DNA of 64,000 nucleotides from Enterococcus ureilyticus (GTDB lineage: Bacteria; Bacillota; Bacilli; Lactobacillales; Enterococcaceae). Both the position numbers and the translations under genes were made by a program. The DNA lies in contig NZ_MIKC01000002.1 of the NCBI RefSeq assembly GCF_001730315.1, positions 62,001 to 126,000 on the forward strand, given 5' to 3'. Below the pieces are notes generated by a model. The model searched no databases, was not told the origin of the DNA, and worked only from the letters and a program-made list of their open reading frames with translations. Below, piece after piece: positions 24,617 through 33,999 of this stretch (the first letter of the stretch is position 1; each line of letters starts with the position of its first letter).

Positions 24617-25735
24617 ATGGCTGTAGGATGGCATCGTCCCACAAAGTTAGTGATCGATACACAAGCGATCAAAGAAAATGTTTCAAATGAAGTCAAACGA
24701 ATGCCGCAAGGTACAGAGCTATTTGCTGTAGTCAAAGCAAACGGATATGGACACGGAGCTGTACAAACGGCTCAAGCAGCGATTGAAGGAGGTGCTACGG
24801 GCTTTTGTGTCGCAATCCTAGATGAGGCCATCGAACTAAGAGAAGCTGGCATTACAGAGCCAATACTGATTTTAAGTGTTGTAGATGTTTCTTACATAGA
24901 CCTGTTGCTAAAATATGATCTATCCGTCACGGTAGCAACTCAAGAATGGTTAGTACAAGCAATTGATCAATTGAATCAGATAAAAACACAAGCACCATTA
25001 AAAATACATATAAAAGTCGATACAGGTATGGGGCGTATTGGTTTTACTACACCAATTGCTGTAAAACAAACAATTGAATTAATTCAGTCAACGCAAGTAA
25101 TCGCTTGGGAAGGCTTGTTCACGCACTTTTCTACAGCAGATGAAAAAAATACGAGTTACTTTGAAAAACAATCAGAGCGTTTCCAAGAAATTTTATCTGT
25201 TCTTTCAGAGTTACCCCAATATGTACATGTAAGTAATAGTGCAACTGCACTTTGGCATCCTAATAATGCGGGAAATATGATTCGATTTGGTATAGCAATG
25301 TATGGACTGAATCCATCGGGACATGCATTACCCGAAATTTATCCATTAAAACCAGCCTTGAGTTTAGTGTCAAAGCTGATTCAAGTGAAAGAACTAGCAG
25401 TGAATGAAGGAATTGGTTATGGAAATACGTATACGACTACAAAAAATGAATGGATCGGTACTGTCCCAATCGGGTATGCAGACGGCTGGCTCCGTCATCT
25501 ACAAGGGTTTTCAGTATTAGTTAATGGTGAAAAATGTGAAATTGTTGGCAGAATCTGCATGGATCAATGTATGATTCGCTTGCCGAGAAAAACGAATGTA
25601 GGGACAACTGTCACATTGATAGGACACGACCATGGAGCAAATATCACATTGCAAATGGTGGCAGACAAACTAGAAACAATCCACTATGAAGTGGCATGTA
25701 CATTTTCTGAACGTATGCCAAGGGAGTATAAATAG
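24617..25735 (+). CDS. alr: Alanine racemase
   Basis: A 372-residue fold-III PLP enzyme that supplies D-alanine to Ddl. The PLP lysine lies in FAVVKANGYGHGAVQ, the second catalytic residue is the Tyr of NEGIGYGNTYTT, and RFGIAMYGLNPSG and IGRICMDQCMI are further family blocks. It lies 134 bases after acpS and 15 bases before the mazF gene, so alr and mazF should share a transcript. Confidence 0.95.
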   Translation: MAVGWHRPTKLVIDTQAIKENVSNEVKRMPQGTELFAVVKANGYGHGAVQTAQAAIEGGATGFCVAILDEAIELREAGITEPILILSVVDVSYIDLLLKYDLSVTVATQEWLVQAIDQLNQIKTQAPLKIHIKVDTGMGRIGFTTPIAVKQTIELIQSTQVIAWEGLFTHFSTADEKNTSYFEKQSERFQEILSVLSELPQYVHVSNSATALWHPNNAGNMIRFGIAMYGLNPSGHALPEIYPLKPALSLVSKLIQVKELAVNEGIGYGNTYTTTKNEWIGTVPIGYADGWLRHLQGFSVLVNGEKCEIVGRICMDQCMIRLPRKTNVGTTVTLIGHDHGANITLQMVADKLETIHYEVACTFSERMPREYK

Positions 25736-25750
25736 AATAGGAGGCTTCAA

Positions 25751-26131
25751 ATGGTCAAAAGGGGTGACATATATTTTGCAGACTTATCCCCTGTTGTAGG
25801 ATCAGAACAAGGGGGAGTGCGACCAGTACTCGTCATACAAAATAATTTAGGAAATCATTTTAGTCCAACCATTATTGTAGCCGCAATCACAGCAAAAATG
25901 GCTAAACCCAAATTACCTACACATATCGGCATCAATTCTGAAGAAACTGGAATCGAACGAGATTCAGTCATTTTACTAGAACAAATCCGCACCATTGATA
26001 AGATCCGTTTAAAAGAAAAGGTTTGTCATTTGGGAATAGATATCATGGAAGCGGTCGATCGTGCGTTAGGTGTCAGCGTAGGAATTTTGGAAGCAGAACT
26101 AGAAGAAGAGAATCTTGGTACATATCGTTAA
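25751..26131 (+). CDS. mazF: MazF/NdoA-family endoribonuclease toxin downstream of alr
   Basis: A 126-residue MazF/PemK toxin ([44 protein letters not shown]). In Bacillus and Staphylococcus the alr-mazE-mazF order places an antitoxin between the two; here only 15 bases separate alr and mazF, so no antitoxin is encoded at the usual place. The C-terminal tail ([13 protein letters not shown]) is acidic and absent from the solitary copy at 5223. AGGAGG lies seven bases before the ATG. A distant or protein-independent control is therefore implied. Confidence 0.9.
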   Translation: MVKRGDIYFADLSPVVGSEQGGVRPVLVIQNNLGNHFSPTIIVAAITAKMAKPKLPTHIGINSEETGIERDSVILLEQIRTIDKIRLKEKVCHLGIDIMEAVDRALGVSVGILEAELEEENLGTYR

Positions 26132-26547
26132 AAGTATCGGACATTTGGCTGGAAAACATAAGACATATCCAGTTGTATTCCTATTAGGATAATTGTTTGA
26201 GACGACGTAATACGAAATGGAAACAGGAACACTGTGTTAATTACTTAGATCTTGTTATTATTAATTATTTAACACTTAATAATAAAACCACTCTTATCAA
26301 TAGAATAAAACTGAAAATTAGACCTATAGAAACAACATTCGTTCACTGAATTAGTAAAAAAACACTAAAATTTATCACGTACCCTGCTGTTTTTATTGAC
26401 TTTTAGTTGCGTTTATAAAAAAAAGTTGGCAATAGCGCAACGTAATGTTACAATAAACTATGTATAATTGGGTAGAAAGTGAATAACTTTCAAAAAAGTA
26501 GATATATTTAGTGTTTTTTTATTAAGGGATAAAGGAGTTTATATTTG
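26132..26547. other. 416-bp stretch before the envelope operon
   Basis: No gene is visible. It contains a perfect ten-base inverted repeat TTATTATTAA/TTAATAATAA (26255-26264 and 26276-26285) and a good promoter at 26426-26454, then a leader of about 90 bases. No strong terminator follows mazF. Confidence 0.55.
26426..26454 (+). promoter_or_regulatory. Sigma-A promoter of the envelope operon
   Basis: TTGGCA, a 17-base spacer and TACAAT. Transcription would start near 26461, about 87 bases before the first gene. Confidence 0.7.
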
Positions 26548-27249
26548 ATGACGATTTTCATGTTTGTATTAGTAGTAATACTGTTTCTTTTTTTCAGTTA
26601 TCAGTTGTATGTTCGATTCCAACTGGAGAGCTTAGATTCTGATAGTCCAAAAATGAAACGCAAGATCAATTTTTATAAGTATCAAGAGAATAATCGATCA
26701 TTATTATTTTTGATGATTGCAGCAATTATTTTTTGTTTAATCCTTTTTGGGATACTGTATAATCAAGATACTTTAAGAAAAGATAATAAAGAGTTAGAAT
26801 TCAAGATAGAAGAGATCAAGGACGCCAGAGGAACAGCTTCTGGTGCTGAAATTGAGAGCTATAAAGAAAACACGCTAAAGTTAGCTGAATTTCCTTGGAA
26901 GAAAATTGTAGAAAGTCGAGATGCCCAAGCGCTAGACAACTACGAACTTCTACTGATAAGAGATTGGCAGCCCTTTTTTGGAGAAGCGAATGTCGCGATC
27001 ATGATCAGTCAAAAAACGGGAACGTTGACAGTATCAGTTTTTCCTACGGCCTTAAGCTTTAATGATTTCCAGACTGCTGAAAAAAACATTGAGGCATTTA
27101 TCAAAGAGTTACAGCCAGTAAAAGAAATCACAATGATCGATTTTAACTTTACATATCGAGATAAAACCAACAAACTCTCTAAACAGTCGTTCGTTTTCAC
27201 AAGAGAGGCGAAAGACAGTAACTTAGAAAAAGTAAAACTAGATAAATAA
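26548..27249 (+). CDS. Two-TM membrane protein of unknown function
   Basis: A protein of 233 residues (TTG one codon upstream gives 234). It has two membrane segments (about 2-21, TIFMFVLVVILFLFFSYQLY, and about 50-70, RSLLFLMIAAIIFCLILFGI), separated by a basic cytoplasmic loop; the rest (about 75-233) is an extracytoplasmic, partly coiled region. No family was recognised. AAAGGAG lies ten bases before the ATG. It heads an operon with a coiled-coil scaffold and a LysM protein, which points to cell-wall or division work. Confidence 0.75.
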   Translation: MTIFMFVLVVILFLFFSYQLYVRFQLESLDSDSPKMKRKINFYKYQENNRSLLFLMIAAIIFCLILFGILYNQDTLRKDNKELEFKIEEIKDARGTASGAEIESYKENTLKLAEFPWKKIVESRDAQALDNYELLLIRDWQPFFGEANVAIMISQKTGTLTVSVFPTALSFNDFQTAEKNIEAFIKELQPVKEITMIDFNFTYRDKTNKLSKQSFVFTREAKDSNLEKVKLDK

Positions 27250-27283
27250 TGGAAGATAGAAATAAAAGACGGGGTGTAAACAC

Positions 27284-28639
27284 ATGGCAAAGAGACGGTT
27301 AATTAAGAAAATTAACGAAGTTTCCGAGGAAGAATTAACGCAGGATGTAGATTTTAATTCGGAAGAACCACAACGACCAGCTACTGTAACAACTACGAAC
27401 AATAGTAATTTATTAGCTGAACAAGAACAAGAGATCACTCGTTTAAGAGAATTGATCGAAGAATATAGATTACAAGAATCTGAATTTGAGAAAAACAAAG
27501 AAGAGAACTTTCGTTTATCTCAACAAAATAAACAATTAGTGATCAAAGTTGAGAGTAACCAAAATGAACTTGAACAGATGAAAGAAAAGAATGATGAACT
27601 AGCAACACAGCTCAACCAAAAAGAAACTGAGATCTTTGAATTAGAAGATGGGCTTGAGTCAGACGATTCTGCTGAAGAAATCAATCGTTTGAAAGCGGAA
27701 ATCGAAGTACTGAAAAAAGAAAATACTAGTGGACAAGAACAAATTGCCTACTTAGAAACTGCACTTGTTGAAAAAGATAAAGCCTTAGAAATCCAAATTT
27801 CTGAAAAAGAAAAAGAAATCCAACAATTACAAACAGAGTTAGCTGCCCGAGGAACAATCGGAGAAAAACAAGAAGCATTGGAGACGGTGAAGATGGAATT
27901 AGAATCATTGAATGAAAAACTTCAAACTACTAATAAAGAAAATCAAGAGTTAACACAAAAACTTGCTGATCTTCAAGAACAAATGCACCGCTTACAACAA
28001 GAAAACCAAGAATTAAAAGACAAAGAGACCACTTTATCAACAAATAGTGATGTGTCTGTTGATAACAGTCGTGTTGAAGAATTGAAAAAAGAATTAGAAA
28101 CAGTTCTTAAAGATAAGAGTGAACTAGAAGCAAGTCTTGGTCGCATCCAAGGTCTAAATGATAAATATTCTATTCAAAAAAATGTTTTCGAATCTGAATT
28201 AGCAGGATTAAGAAATAGCTACAAAGAAAAAGAAGAAGAGCTAGAAAACTTAAATGCTGAATTAGAAACAATGCGTAGCTTGTCTACTACAGGAGAAGCA
28301 ACAGGGAATCAGCTAGCTGAATTATTACAAGCAAAACAACAAATCAATGACTTGTTGTTGAAAAACCAATCCTTACAAGAAGAAGCGTTGAAATCACAAC
28401 AAGAGATCGGTGAAGTAATGGTTTCTGCTAAGAAGGAAGCAAATCGTATTATTAGTGAAGCGCAAGTTGAATCAAAACACATGATCAACTCAGCAGAACT
28501 TGAAATGTTGAACATAGGAAACCGTGCGAAAAATATTTCAAATGAAGTAGAAGAATCTAAAAATGAAGTAATGACGATTTACCGTGAATTGGAAGAACGT
28601 TTAAGCAAATTATCACGTTTAGATAAAACTGGAAACTAA
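27284..28639 (+). CDS. Long coiled-coil protein with DivIVA-like C-terminal heptads
   Basis: A 451-residue, highly charged protein with almost continuous heptad repeats from about residue 45 to 350 (rich in Glu, Lys, Gln, Leu). The C-terminal part SAKKEANRIISEAQVESKHM is like the DivIVA/GpsB tail (repeating A..EA..I...A). No signal peptide or membrane segment is visible, so it is cytoplasmic. It may be a scaffold at the membrane partnered by the two-TM protein upstream (34-base gap). It is not a clear DivIVA, since the conserved N-terminal lipid-binding domain is absent. Function is not assigned. Confidence 0.75.
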   Translation: MAKRRLIKKINEVSEEELTQDVDFNSEEPQRPATVTTTNNSNLLAEQEQEITRLRELIEEYRLQESEFEKNKEENFRLSQQNKQLVIKVESNQNELEQMKEKNDELATQLNQKETEIFELEDGLESDDSAEEINRLKAEIEVLKKENTSGQEQIAYLETALVEKDKALEIQISEKEKEIQQLQTELAARGTIGEKQEALETVKMELESLNEKLQTTNKENQELTQKLADLQEQMHRLQQENQELKDKETTLSTNSDVSVDNSRVEELKKELETVLKDKSELEASLGRIQGLNDKYSIQKNVFESELAGLRNSYKEKEEELENLNAELETMRSLSTTGEATGNQLAELLQAKQQINDLLLKNQSLQEEALKSQQEIGEVMVSAKKEANRIISEAQVESKHMINSAELEMLNIGNRAKNISNEVEESKNEVMTIYRELEERLSKLSRLDKTGN

Positions 28640-28671
28640 ACCATTAGAAAACGAATGAGGGGAAGAACAAT

Positions 28672-29070
28672 ATGAAAAAACAAATCAATAAAAAATACCG
28701 CATACTGTTGATTTCTTCTGCAATATTGTTTAGTACTGTTGTTTACTTTATGTCTGATTCATTGATTTTAGGCGCATCAGCTGGTGGTGGGGGTACAGTA
28801 TCTGCACCTGTAACAACAGATGATAGCGAAGCCCCTACATCTGCTTCAATACCACAGGCAGCTCAAACACAACAAGAAAGCAATTTAAGCAGTGATGTTG
28901 CTTCTGAAGATAAGAATAACGAAGTGCCTAAAGAAGTTTATGTGATAAAGGCTGGTCAGACATTATGGGAAATTGCTCAAGATTCAGGGTTATCAATTCA
29001 AACATTAATGAATAAAAATCAGCTTAGTAGTAGTGTTATTGTTGAGGGACAGGAATTAGTATTCGATTGA
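28672..29070 (+). CDS. LysM-domain membrane-anchored or secreted protein
   Basis: A 132-residue protein with a basic N-terminus and a hydrophobic segment (about 9-34, YRILLISSAILFSTVVYF onward) that is either a signal anchor or a signal peptide, a Ser/Thr/Gln-rich linker, and one C-terminal LysM domain (about 88-132, YVIKAGQTLWEIAQDSGLS) that binds peptidoglycan or chitin-like GlcNAc. It closes the operon and sits 33 bases after the coiled-coil gene. Confidence 0.85.
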   Translation: MKKQINKKYRILLISSAILFSTVVYFMSDSLILGASAGGGGTVSAPVTTDDSEAPTSASIPQAAQTQQESNLSSDVASEDKNNEVPKEVYVIKAGQTLWEIAQDSGLSIQTLMNKNQLSSSVIVEGQELVFD

Positions 29071-29085
29071 TTATGAGTTTAGGGG

Positions 29086-29124
29086 GTGGAGCAAAACTTT
29101 TAGAGTTTTGCTCCACTTATTTTT
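29086..29124 (+). terminator. Terminator after the LysM gene
   Basis: A 13-base-pair stem GTGGAGCAAAACT / AGTTTTGCTCCAC with a five-base loop and TTATTTTTTT. It belongs to the same look-alike family as 20499-20543 and 51680-51724. Confidence 0.88.
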
Positions 29125-29243
29125 TTACATAGGGAGACCTATTGCAGTACTTCTCTTAATTAGCGGGGTTTTATATATGGAAAAAACAGCAACACTCTGT
29201 TATCCTTAATTAAGAGTATTAATTGGTATGATTGAGGTGTATC

Positions 29244-30080
29244 ATGGATGAACTAAGAATACGTTTTGAACGACTAAAAAGACAATTAGAACGTAAGTTT
29301 AATAAAAATAGAAAGTCAAAAAATAAGAATCGAAAGCGCCCGCACGCTGGCACTAAAAAGAAGCGTCCAAAACCTAGAGAACGAGCAGAAATAATAAGAG
29401 AAGAGCCGAGAGTTAAATCGAGACCTAGAGAAGAACGAATTCAAAAAGCTGCTTCAACCAATAAAAAGCGCAAAAAGAAAAAATTAACGAAAGAAGAATT
29501 TGAGAAAAGAAAAAAGAAAAAAAGAAAAGAGAATATCACTGAAATCATCAAATTCATGCTACCTATCGTATTATTTGCAGTTTTTGTATTTTTCTTTATT
29601 CTGAATACTTCCCCTCACATGGTTGATGGGGATTCAATGAAACCTACTTTATTAGATGGGGATCGAGTGATTGTTCGTCGGACAAAAGAGCCTAAAAGAT
29701 ATGAGGTCATAACATTTAGCCCACCTGTAAAAAGCGAGTTTCAATATGTGAAACGAATCATAGGGATGCCTGGGGATTTAGTATGGACAGAGGGTAATGA
29801 TTTATTTATCAATCATCAAGCAGACTCTTTACCAAAAGCATCTGAATTATCTGCTGCAAATGAATTACCAGATGGGACAATCAAAGTGAATATATCAGAA
29901 GACAGTCTAGCTCAAATGTCACAGCTGAAAAAAATCCCTAAAGGTCATTATTTTGTATTGGGGGATAATCGAAATAATTCCAGTGATAGTAGAGCATTTG
30001 GTTTAGTTGATGGTCAAGCTATTGAGGGTGTTGTATCCTTCCGGTTTGCACCGTTTAATAATATTGGATGGATAAAATAA
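29244..30080 (+). CDS. lepB: Type I signal peptidase with a long basic N-terminal extension
   Basis: A 278-residue signal peptidase. Residues 1-98 are extremely basic (runs such as KNRKSKNKNRKR and KKRKKKKLTKEEF), about 101-121 are one membrane segment, then come the catalytic Ser131 (MVDGDSMKPTL) and Lys170 (YVKRIIGMPGD), and the box GHYFVLGDNRNNSSDSR. Most type I peptidases of this group start only 10-20 residues before the membrane segment, so the cytoplasmic extension is unusual. GAGGTG at 29235-29240 supports the ATG at 29244 rather than the TTG at 29232. Confidence 0.9.
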   Translation: MDELRIRFERLKRQLERKFNKNRKSKNKNRKRPHAGTKKKRPKPRERAEIIREEPRVKSRPREERIQKAASTNKKRKKKKLTKEEFEKRKKKKRKENITEIIKFMLPIVLFAVFVFFFILNTSPHMVDGDSMKPTLLDGDRVIVRRTKEPKRYEVITFSPPVKSEFQYVKRIIGMPGDLVWTEGNDLFINHQADSLPKASELSAANELPDGTIKVNISEDSLAQMSQLKKIPKGHYFVLGDNRNNSSDSRAFGLVDGQAIEGVVSFRFAPFNNIGWIK

Positions 30081-30112
30081 AAAAACGATAAATTTATCGT
30101 TTTTTTTATTTT
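30080..30112 (+). terminator. Terminator after signal peptidase
   Basis: Palindrome ACGATAAATTTATCGT flanked by A6 and T8, starting right after the stop codon. Confidence 0.85.
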
Positions 30113-30234
30113 TATAAATCGATTCACTGATCATTATTTTTTATTATATTTTAAAAAATAAAAACAAATTATAGCGGAATCTATGTTAATCTATAATTAT
30201 GGTTATTCTCACTAAATTTAATATATACAAAGAA

Positions 30235-30265
30235 AACAGAGAACATAAAGAGAGCGTTCTCTGTT
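30235..30265 (-). terminator. Terminator of the Mga-like regulator gene
   Basis: Ten-base-pair stem AACAGAGAAC / GTTCTCTGTT; on the minus strand it is followed by TTTCTTTG. It lies 38 bases past the stop of the minus-strand gene. Confidence 0.7.
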
Positions 30266-30302
30266 ATAATTTCAATTAGTGATGTAACCAACAAGTTTGG
30301 CA

Positions 30303-31784
30303 CTATCTTGTATCGATTAACTGAATAATCTGTTTTTCGATTTCAGTCATGTCATAACTATTACCAATATCTGAGAATATATAAACTAATTCTTGTTTTT
30401 CAGAAATCACTTCATTGTATATGTTAGAAAGAAGTATGTCATAATGACTGTCTTCTTTAAAAGCTTCAGCTTTGATTGGGTATTTGTGACCTAAAACATT
30501 GGTCAAATGCTGAATAACTAATTCACCAATAAAAGGATTCAGTGAATGATAGACACCGATCGCAATTTTTTCTTCATTTAATTCAGCAATATGATTTAGG
30601 ATGATAGTGTAGTGGATTTCAGTGAATTTATTTTTATAGCTTCCTTTTTCACCATCTTGATCAAATTTTTTGGTCGCAATGTCCATCAGTTCAAAAACTT
30701 CATTACCAGAAAATGGATGACGGTGAGCATTGACGATCGATTTGATGGTCCAACTATCAAAGGGCAAGATAAATCCATCAAAATAATAAAGCTGAGAATG
30801 TAGCTGAAACAATAAATTTTCAATATACAGTAAGCGTGCAGATGAAGCGTAATTGGACAAATAGCCTTGCTGTTTTAAATATTTTAATATTACTTTATTC
30901 ATATAGTTTAAATAAGAGCTTTCTCTGCGCTGCTTTTCTGCCAACCTAAAGGCAAAAGATGAATTAGGCGAAAAATTATGCATGGAACAAAAGAAGTCAT
31001 AAAACATGTATGCTTCATAAATAGTATATGGACGGTCGATCTTTTTCATATATGTATGTAAGGACAAATTAATTTCTTCAAAGAGCGGTCGATCAGGATA
31101 ATCATAGTTAGGGCTGATAACAGGATTATATTCAGTAGCCAGTCGTCTAAAGGATATTTTCATCCATAATTTTATTTGCAAGACTTCAGTAGGATCAAAG
31201 ACTACATTGAGAGACTCCCTTAATATATCTACAAAGCCAAGATATTGATTAGCGGTTTCTTTTTCTAAACTGGTTTTATCCTCAAATAGAAACCAAAAGA
31301 AACTAAAAAAGAAATAGCGAATCTGTTTTTCTTCTCCGATCAACTTTCCACGTTTGATTTGTAGGCGAAATTCTTTTAAAAGATCGTTTAATTCGGTGAT
31401 CTTTCGATAATAAGTCGCAGAGCTTATCGCATAATTCAATTGAAAATAGTCGCAAGTCAGTTCACCTTTAGAGAATAACTGGTTCACCATTTGAAATTTT
31501 ATCGACTTTTCGAGAAAAAGTACAACAACGTTCTTCAAGGGAAAAGTCGGTTGCTTTTTTAAAGTAATATTTTCACCTTTTAACGTTAGTTCAACTTGCT
31601 CATTTACTTGATTCTCTTCAAGAAAACTTTGCAGGAAAGACAAATATTCATTTAAAGTCGGTAAGCTAATTTGAAATTCACTAACTAGCTCATTTTTTGT
31701 CGCCTTGCCTTGATTGTTGTATAAAAATAATAAGATATCATTCATATAATCGAAGGGCTTTTCTAAAAAATCTCGTTTTAGCAT
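30303..31784 (-). CDS. Mga-like (virulence-regulator type) transcriptional regulator
   Basis: A 493-residue regulator with an N-terminal winged HTH (about 25-45, TKNELVSEFQISLPTLNEYL), the Mga HTH domain (SSATYYRKITELNDLLKEF, near 125-143) and a long helical PRD-like middle. The C-terminal 100 residues resemble an EIIB-like fold (EEKIAIGVYHSLNPFIGEL) without a clear phosphocysteine. GAGGTG sits seven bases before the ATG at 31784, which argues against the GTG at 31793. It is divergent from the Nox-like gene, its best candidate target. Other Mga proteins control surface and sugar genes in streptococci and enterococci. Confidence 0.85.
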   Translation of the reverse strand: MLKRDFLEKPFDYMNDILLFLYNNQGKATKNELVSEFQISLPTLNEYLSFLQSFLEENQVNEQVELTLKGENITLKKQPTFPLKNVVVLFLEKSIKFQMVNQLFSKGELTCDYFQLNYAISSATYYRKITELNDLLKEFRLQIKRGKLIGEEKQIRYFFFSFFWFLFEDKTSLEKETANQYLGFVDILRESLNVVFDPTEVLQIKLWMKISFRRLATEYNPVISPNYDYPDRPLFEEINLSLHTYMKKIDRPYTIYEAYMFYDFFCSMHNFSPNSSFAFRLAEKQRRESSYLNYMNKVILKYLKQQGYLSNYASSARLLYIENLLFQLHSQLYYFDGFILPFDSWTIKSIVNAHRHPFSGNEVFELMDIATKKFDQDGEKGSYKNKFTEIHYTIILNHIAELNEEKIAIGVYHSLNPFIGELVIQHLTNVLGHKYPIKAEAFKEDSHYDILLSNIYNEVISEKQELVYIFSDIGNSYDMTEIEKQIIQLIDTR

Positions 31785-31974
31785 AATAGACACCTCACTT
31801 AAAGGATACTTGATTCATGAGAAAATGGCAATACGCAACTTATAAAAAGAAATTAGTCTCTATAATTATTTAAAAAAATCATTTTTTTATATATAATGAA
31901 CTAGATTGTTACTTTTAAATTATATTTATATAGTTATAAAAATGACTTATTTGATTGAAGGGAGAAGAACCTTA

Positions 31975-33318
31975 GTGAAAGTAGTAATTATCGGAGCCTC
32001 ACACGGTGGACTTCAAGCGGCATTAACGTTAAAGAAATTAGATCCTCAAACTGAGGTTGTTCTAATTGAAAAAAGAAGTGAGCTTAGCTTCGTTTCAAGC
32101 GGGATCATATTGAGAATGAATCAAATGGTTGATGAGCTGGATAATGTGAGATATCTTACAGCAGAAGAATTGAGTAAAAAAGGCATAGTTGTTTTACTTA
32201 ATACAATGGTTACTACGATACAGCCGGAAAAAAGCACTATTATCTATGAGGATGATGCTAAAAAAACTTGTAAAGTAAGTTATGACAAGCTAATTCTCGC
32301 AACAGGTTCAAACCAATTTTCAACTAATCTGACACTACCAAGTAAAGATAAAGTGACCGTTTTCAAAAGTTACTCCAGTTCAGTGGAAGTATTGAGAAAA
32401 TTGGAACAGGCAAGATCAATCTCGATTATTGGTGGCGGATATATCGGAGTGGAATTGTGTGATGCTTTGAAAGAAAAAGGCAAAGAAATCCACCTGATAG
32501 AAAGTGCAGGATCTGTTCTTTTCCGTTATTTGGATAAGGAACTGTCATCACTCATTGAACAAAAAATCGTTGATTCAGGTGTAAAACTTCATTTAAACGA
32601 AAGTGTTATTGGTTTTTCAGATATAGAAGAAGAGAGTTTTATCACCCAAACCACGAATGAAGAAATCAGAAACGATTATGTTATTGTGGCCGTAAATGCT
32701 CGTCCTGATACGACATTAGTGAAAGAATTTTTAGACTTAAATGCTAATGGAACAATTCGAGTCAATGAACATATGCAGACAAGTGATCCAAATATTTTCG
32801 CTTTAGGAGATGTGATTTCTTATCCTGTCCGCAATAGCTATCGTAAGTCGTTCATCCCTTTAGTGAATAATGTTGTTCGAAGTGCGACCGTTGCTGCTAT
32901 GAACGTTTTAGGGCATCCGATGAAGTACAATATGACGCAAAAGACAACGGCCACTAAAATTTTCAACAACTATATTGCTACTACAGGGTTAACCGAAGTA
33001 GAAGCAAAGTTTGAAGGAATCGAAGTTGAAAGTATCTTTTTAACATTACCAAGTCAGTTGCCTTATCTTAAATTGCAGGAAGAGGTGCATATCAAACTGG
33101 TTTTCGAAAAAGGTACGCATAACTTGATTGGCGGACAATTGATGTCTGAAAAGGATATTACGCAATCGATCAACACGTTATCTTTAGCAATTGACAAAGA
33201 AACCACACTAGAAGAGTTAGTCACTATGGACTTTTATTTTAACCCAGGAATCAACCAACCAATGGGAATTATTAGCCGTGCTGCATATGAATTTTTGATT
33301 GAGAAGTATAGGGTATAA
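31975..33318 (+). CDS. NADH oxidase/peroxidase-family flavoprotein with Ser in place of the redox Cys42
   Basis: A 447-residue flavoprotein disulfide-reductase-like enzyme of the Nox/Npr family. FAD site KVVIIGASHGG with the catalytic His10, NAD site SISIIGGGYIGVELC, second FAD site IFALGDVI, C-terminal dimer domain GGQLMSEKDITQSINTLSLA. The sequence that is SFLSCG in Nox and Npr reads SFVSSG here, so residue 42 is Ser. Cys42 gives the cysteine-sulfenic acid needed for full reduction to water; C42S mutants of the E. faecalis enzymes make H2O2 instead. GTG at 31975 gives the exact family length and numbering. Divergent from an Mga-like regulator, 190 bases apart. Confidence 0.87.
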   Translation: MKVVIIGASHGGLQAALTLKKLDPQTEVVLIEKRSELSFVSSGIILRMNQMVDELDNVRYLTAEELSKKGIVVLLNTMVTTIQPEKSTIIYEDDAKKTCKVSYDKLILATGSNQFSTNLTLPSKDKVTVFKSYSSSVEVLRKLEQARSISIIGGGYIGVELCDALKEKGKEIHLIESAGSVLFRYLDKELSSLIEQKIVDSGVKLHLNESVIGFSDIEEESFITQTTNEEIRNDYVIVAVNARPDTTLVKEFLDLNANGTIRVNEHMQTSDPNIFALGDVISYPVRNSYRKSFIPLVNNVVRSATVAAMNVLGHPMKYNMTQKTTATKIFNNYIATTGLTEVEAKFEGIEVESIFLTLPSQLPYLKLQEEVHIKLVFEKGTHNLIGGQLMSEKDITQSINTLSLAIDKETTLEELVTMDFYFNPGINQPMGIISRAAYEFLIEKYRV

Positions 33319-33397
33319 AAATCTTGTCTTTGTATAAGAGGGGTGAAGCATTTCTTTGGCCCTTTAATAGTTATTAAACTTTTTCTAATAGCAAGAG

Positions 33398-33429
33398 CAG
33401 CAAGACAAACATGTTTATGCTGTTTTTTT
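33398..33429 (+). terminator. Terminator after the Nox-like gene
   Basis: CAGCA / TGCTG outer stem and an AAACATGTTT inner palindrome with a four-base bulge, followed by TTTTTTT. Confidence 0.65.
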
Positions 33430-33523
33430 GTATAATTATTGTTTTTTGTAATAAAAGCGAATTGCTACTACTAATTGTTATTTAAGCGTATAATAAAATA
33501 AAAATATAGGAGGGGCATAGCCG

Positions 33524-33751
33524 ATGAAAGCAGCAGAAAAAAATTTTTATGACTTCATCTTAGATCGTACAAAAGCAGATCATCAAGAAGACATGAAACA
33601 TTTACTAGCAGAATTGCTGGAAAGAAAATCAACGGATAAGCTCGATAAGATGTATCTTATGGGTGTGGTTCCCAGAGCACTTTCTTATCTAGAGCCTGAT
33701 TCAGTAAATGAAGTGAAAAAAGTAGTATCAGAGTTCTCAGCAAAACTATAG
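33524..33751 (+). CDS. 75-residue helical hypothetical protein
   Basis: A small acidic-basic, probably all-helical cytoplasmic protein (KAAEKNFYDFILDRTKADHQ at the start). No signal peptide, metal motif or HTH is evident and no family was recognised. A strong ribosome site AGGAGGGG lies ten bases before the ATG, and terminators flank it on both sides, so it is a real single-gene unit. TAATAAAATAAAA just upstream could provide a -10. Confidence 0.75.
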   Translation: MKAAEKNFYDFILDRTKADHQEDMKHLLAELLERKSTDKLDKMYLMGVVPRALSYLEPDSVNEVKKVVSEFSAKL

Positions 33752-33760
33752 CAAAAAAAT

Positions 33761-33797
33761 AAAGGCAAGCTGATTCATTTGGATGAGTTTGTCTTTT
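33761..33797 (+). terminator. Terminator after the 75-residue gene
   Basis: Imperfect stem AAAGGCAAGCTGATTCAT / ATGAGTTTGTCTTT with a T-run. Confidence 0.6.
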
Positions 33798-33999
33798 TTA
33801 GGTGTCATAAAATAAGAAATGTCCCATTGAACGTGAAGAAAATGGATATGAATGGTTCATAAATAACAATAGACTTGAATTCTCTACGACAATTCAAGAA
33901 ACCTGTCGTAGAAATGGACAAAAATAGTTTTTTTCATTTGTTATTGATAAAAAAATTATGCTAAAGTAAATCAGTCATTAAAAAGAGTGGGTGAGCAGG

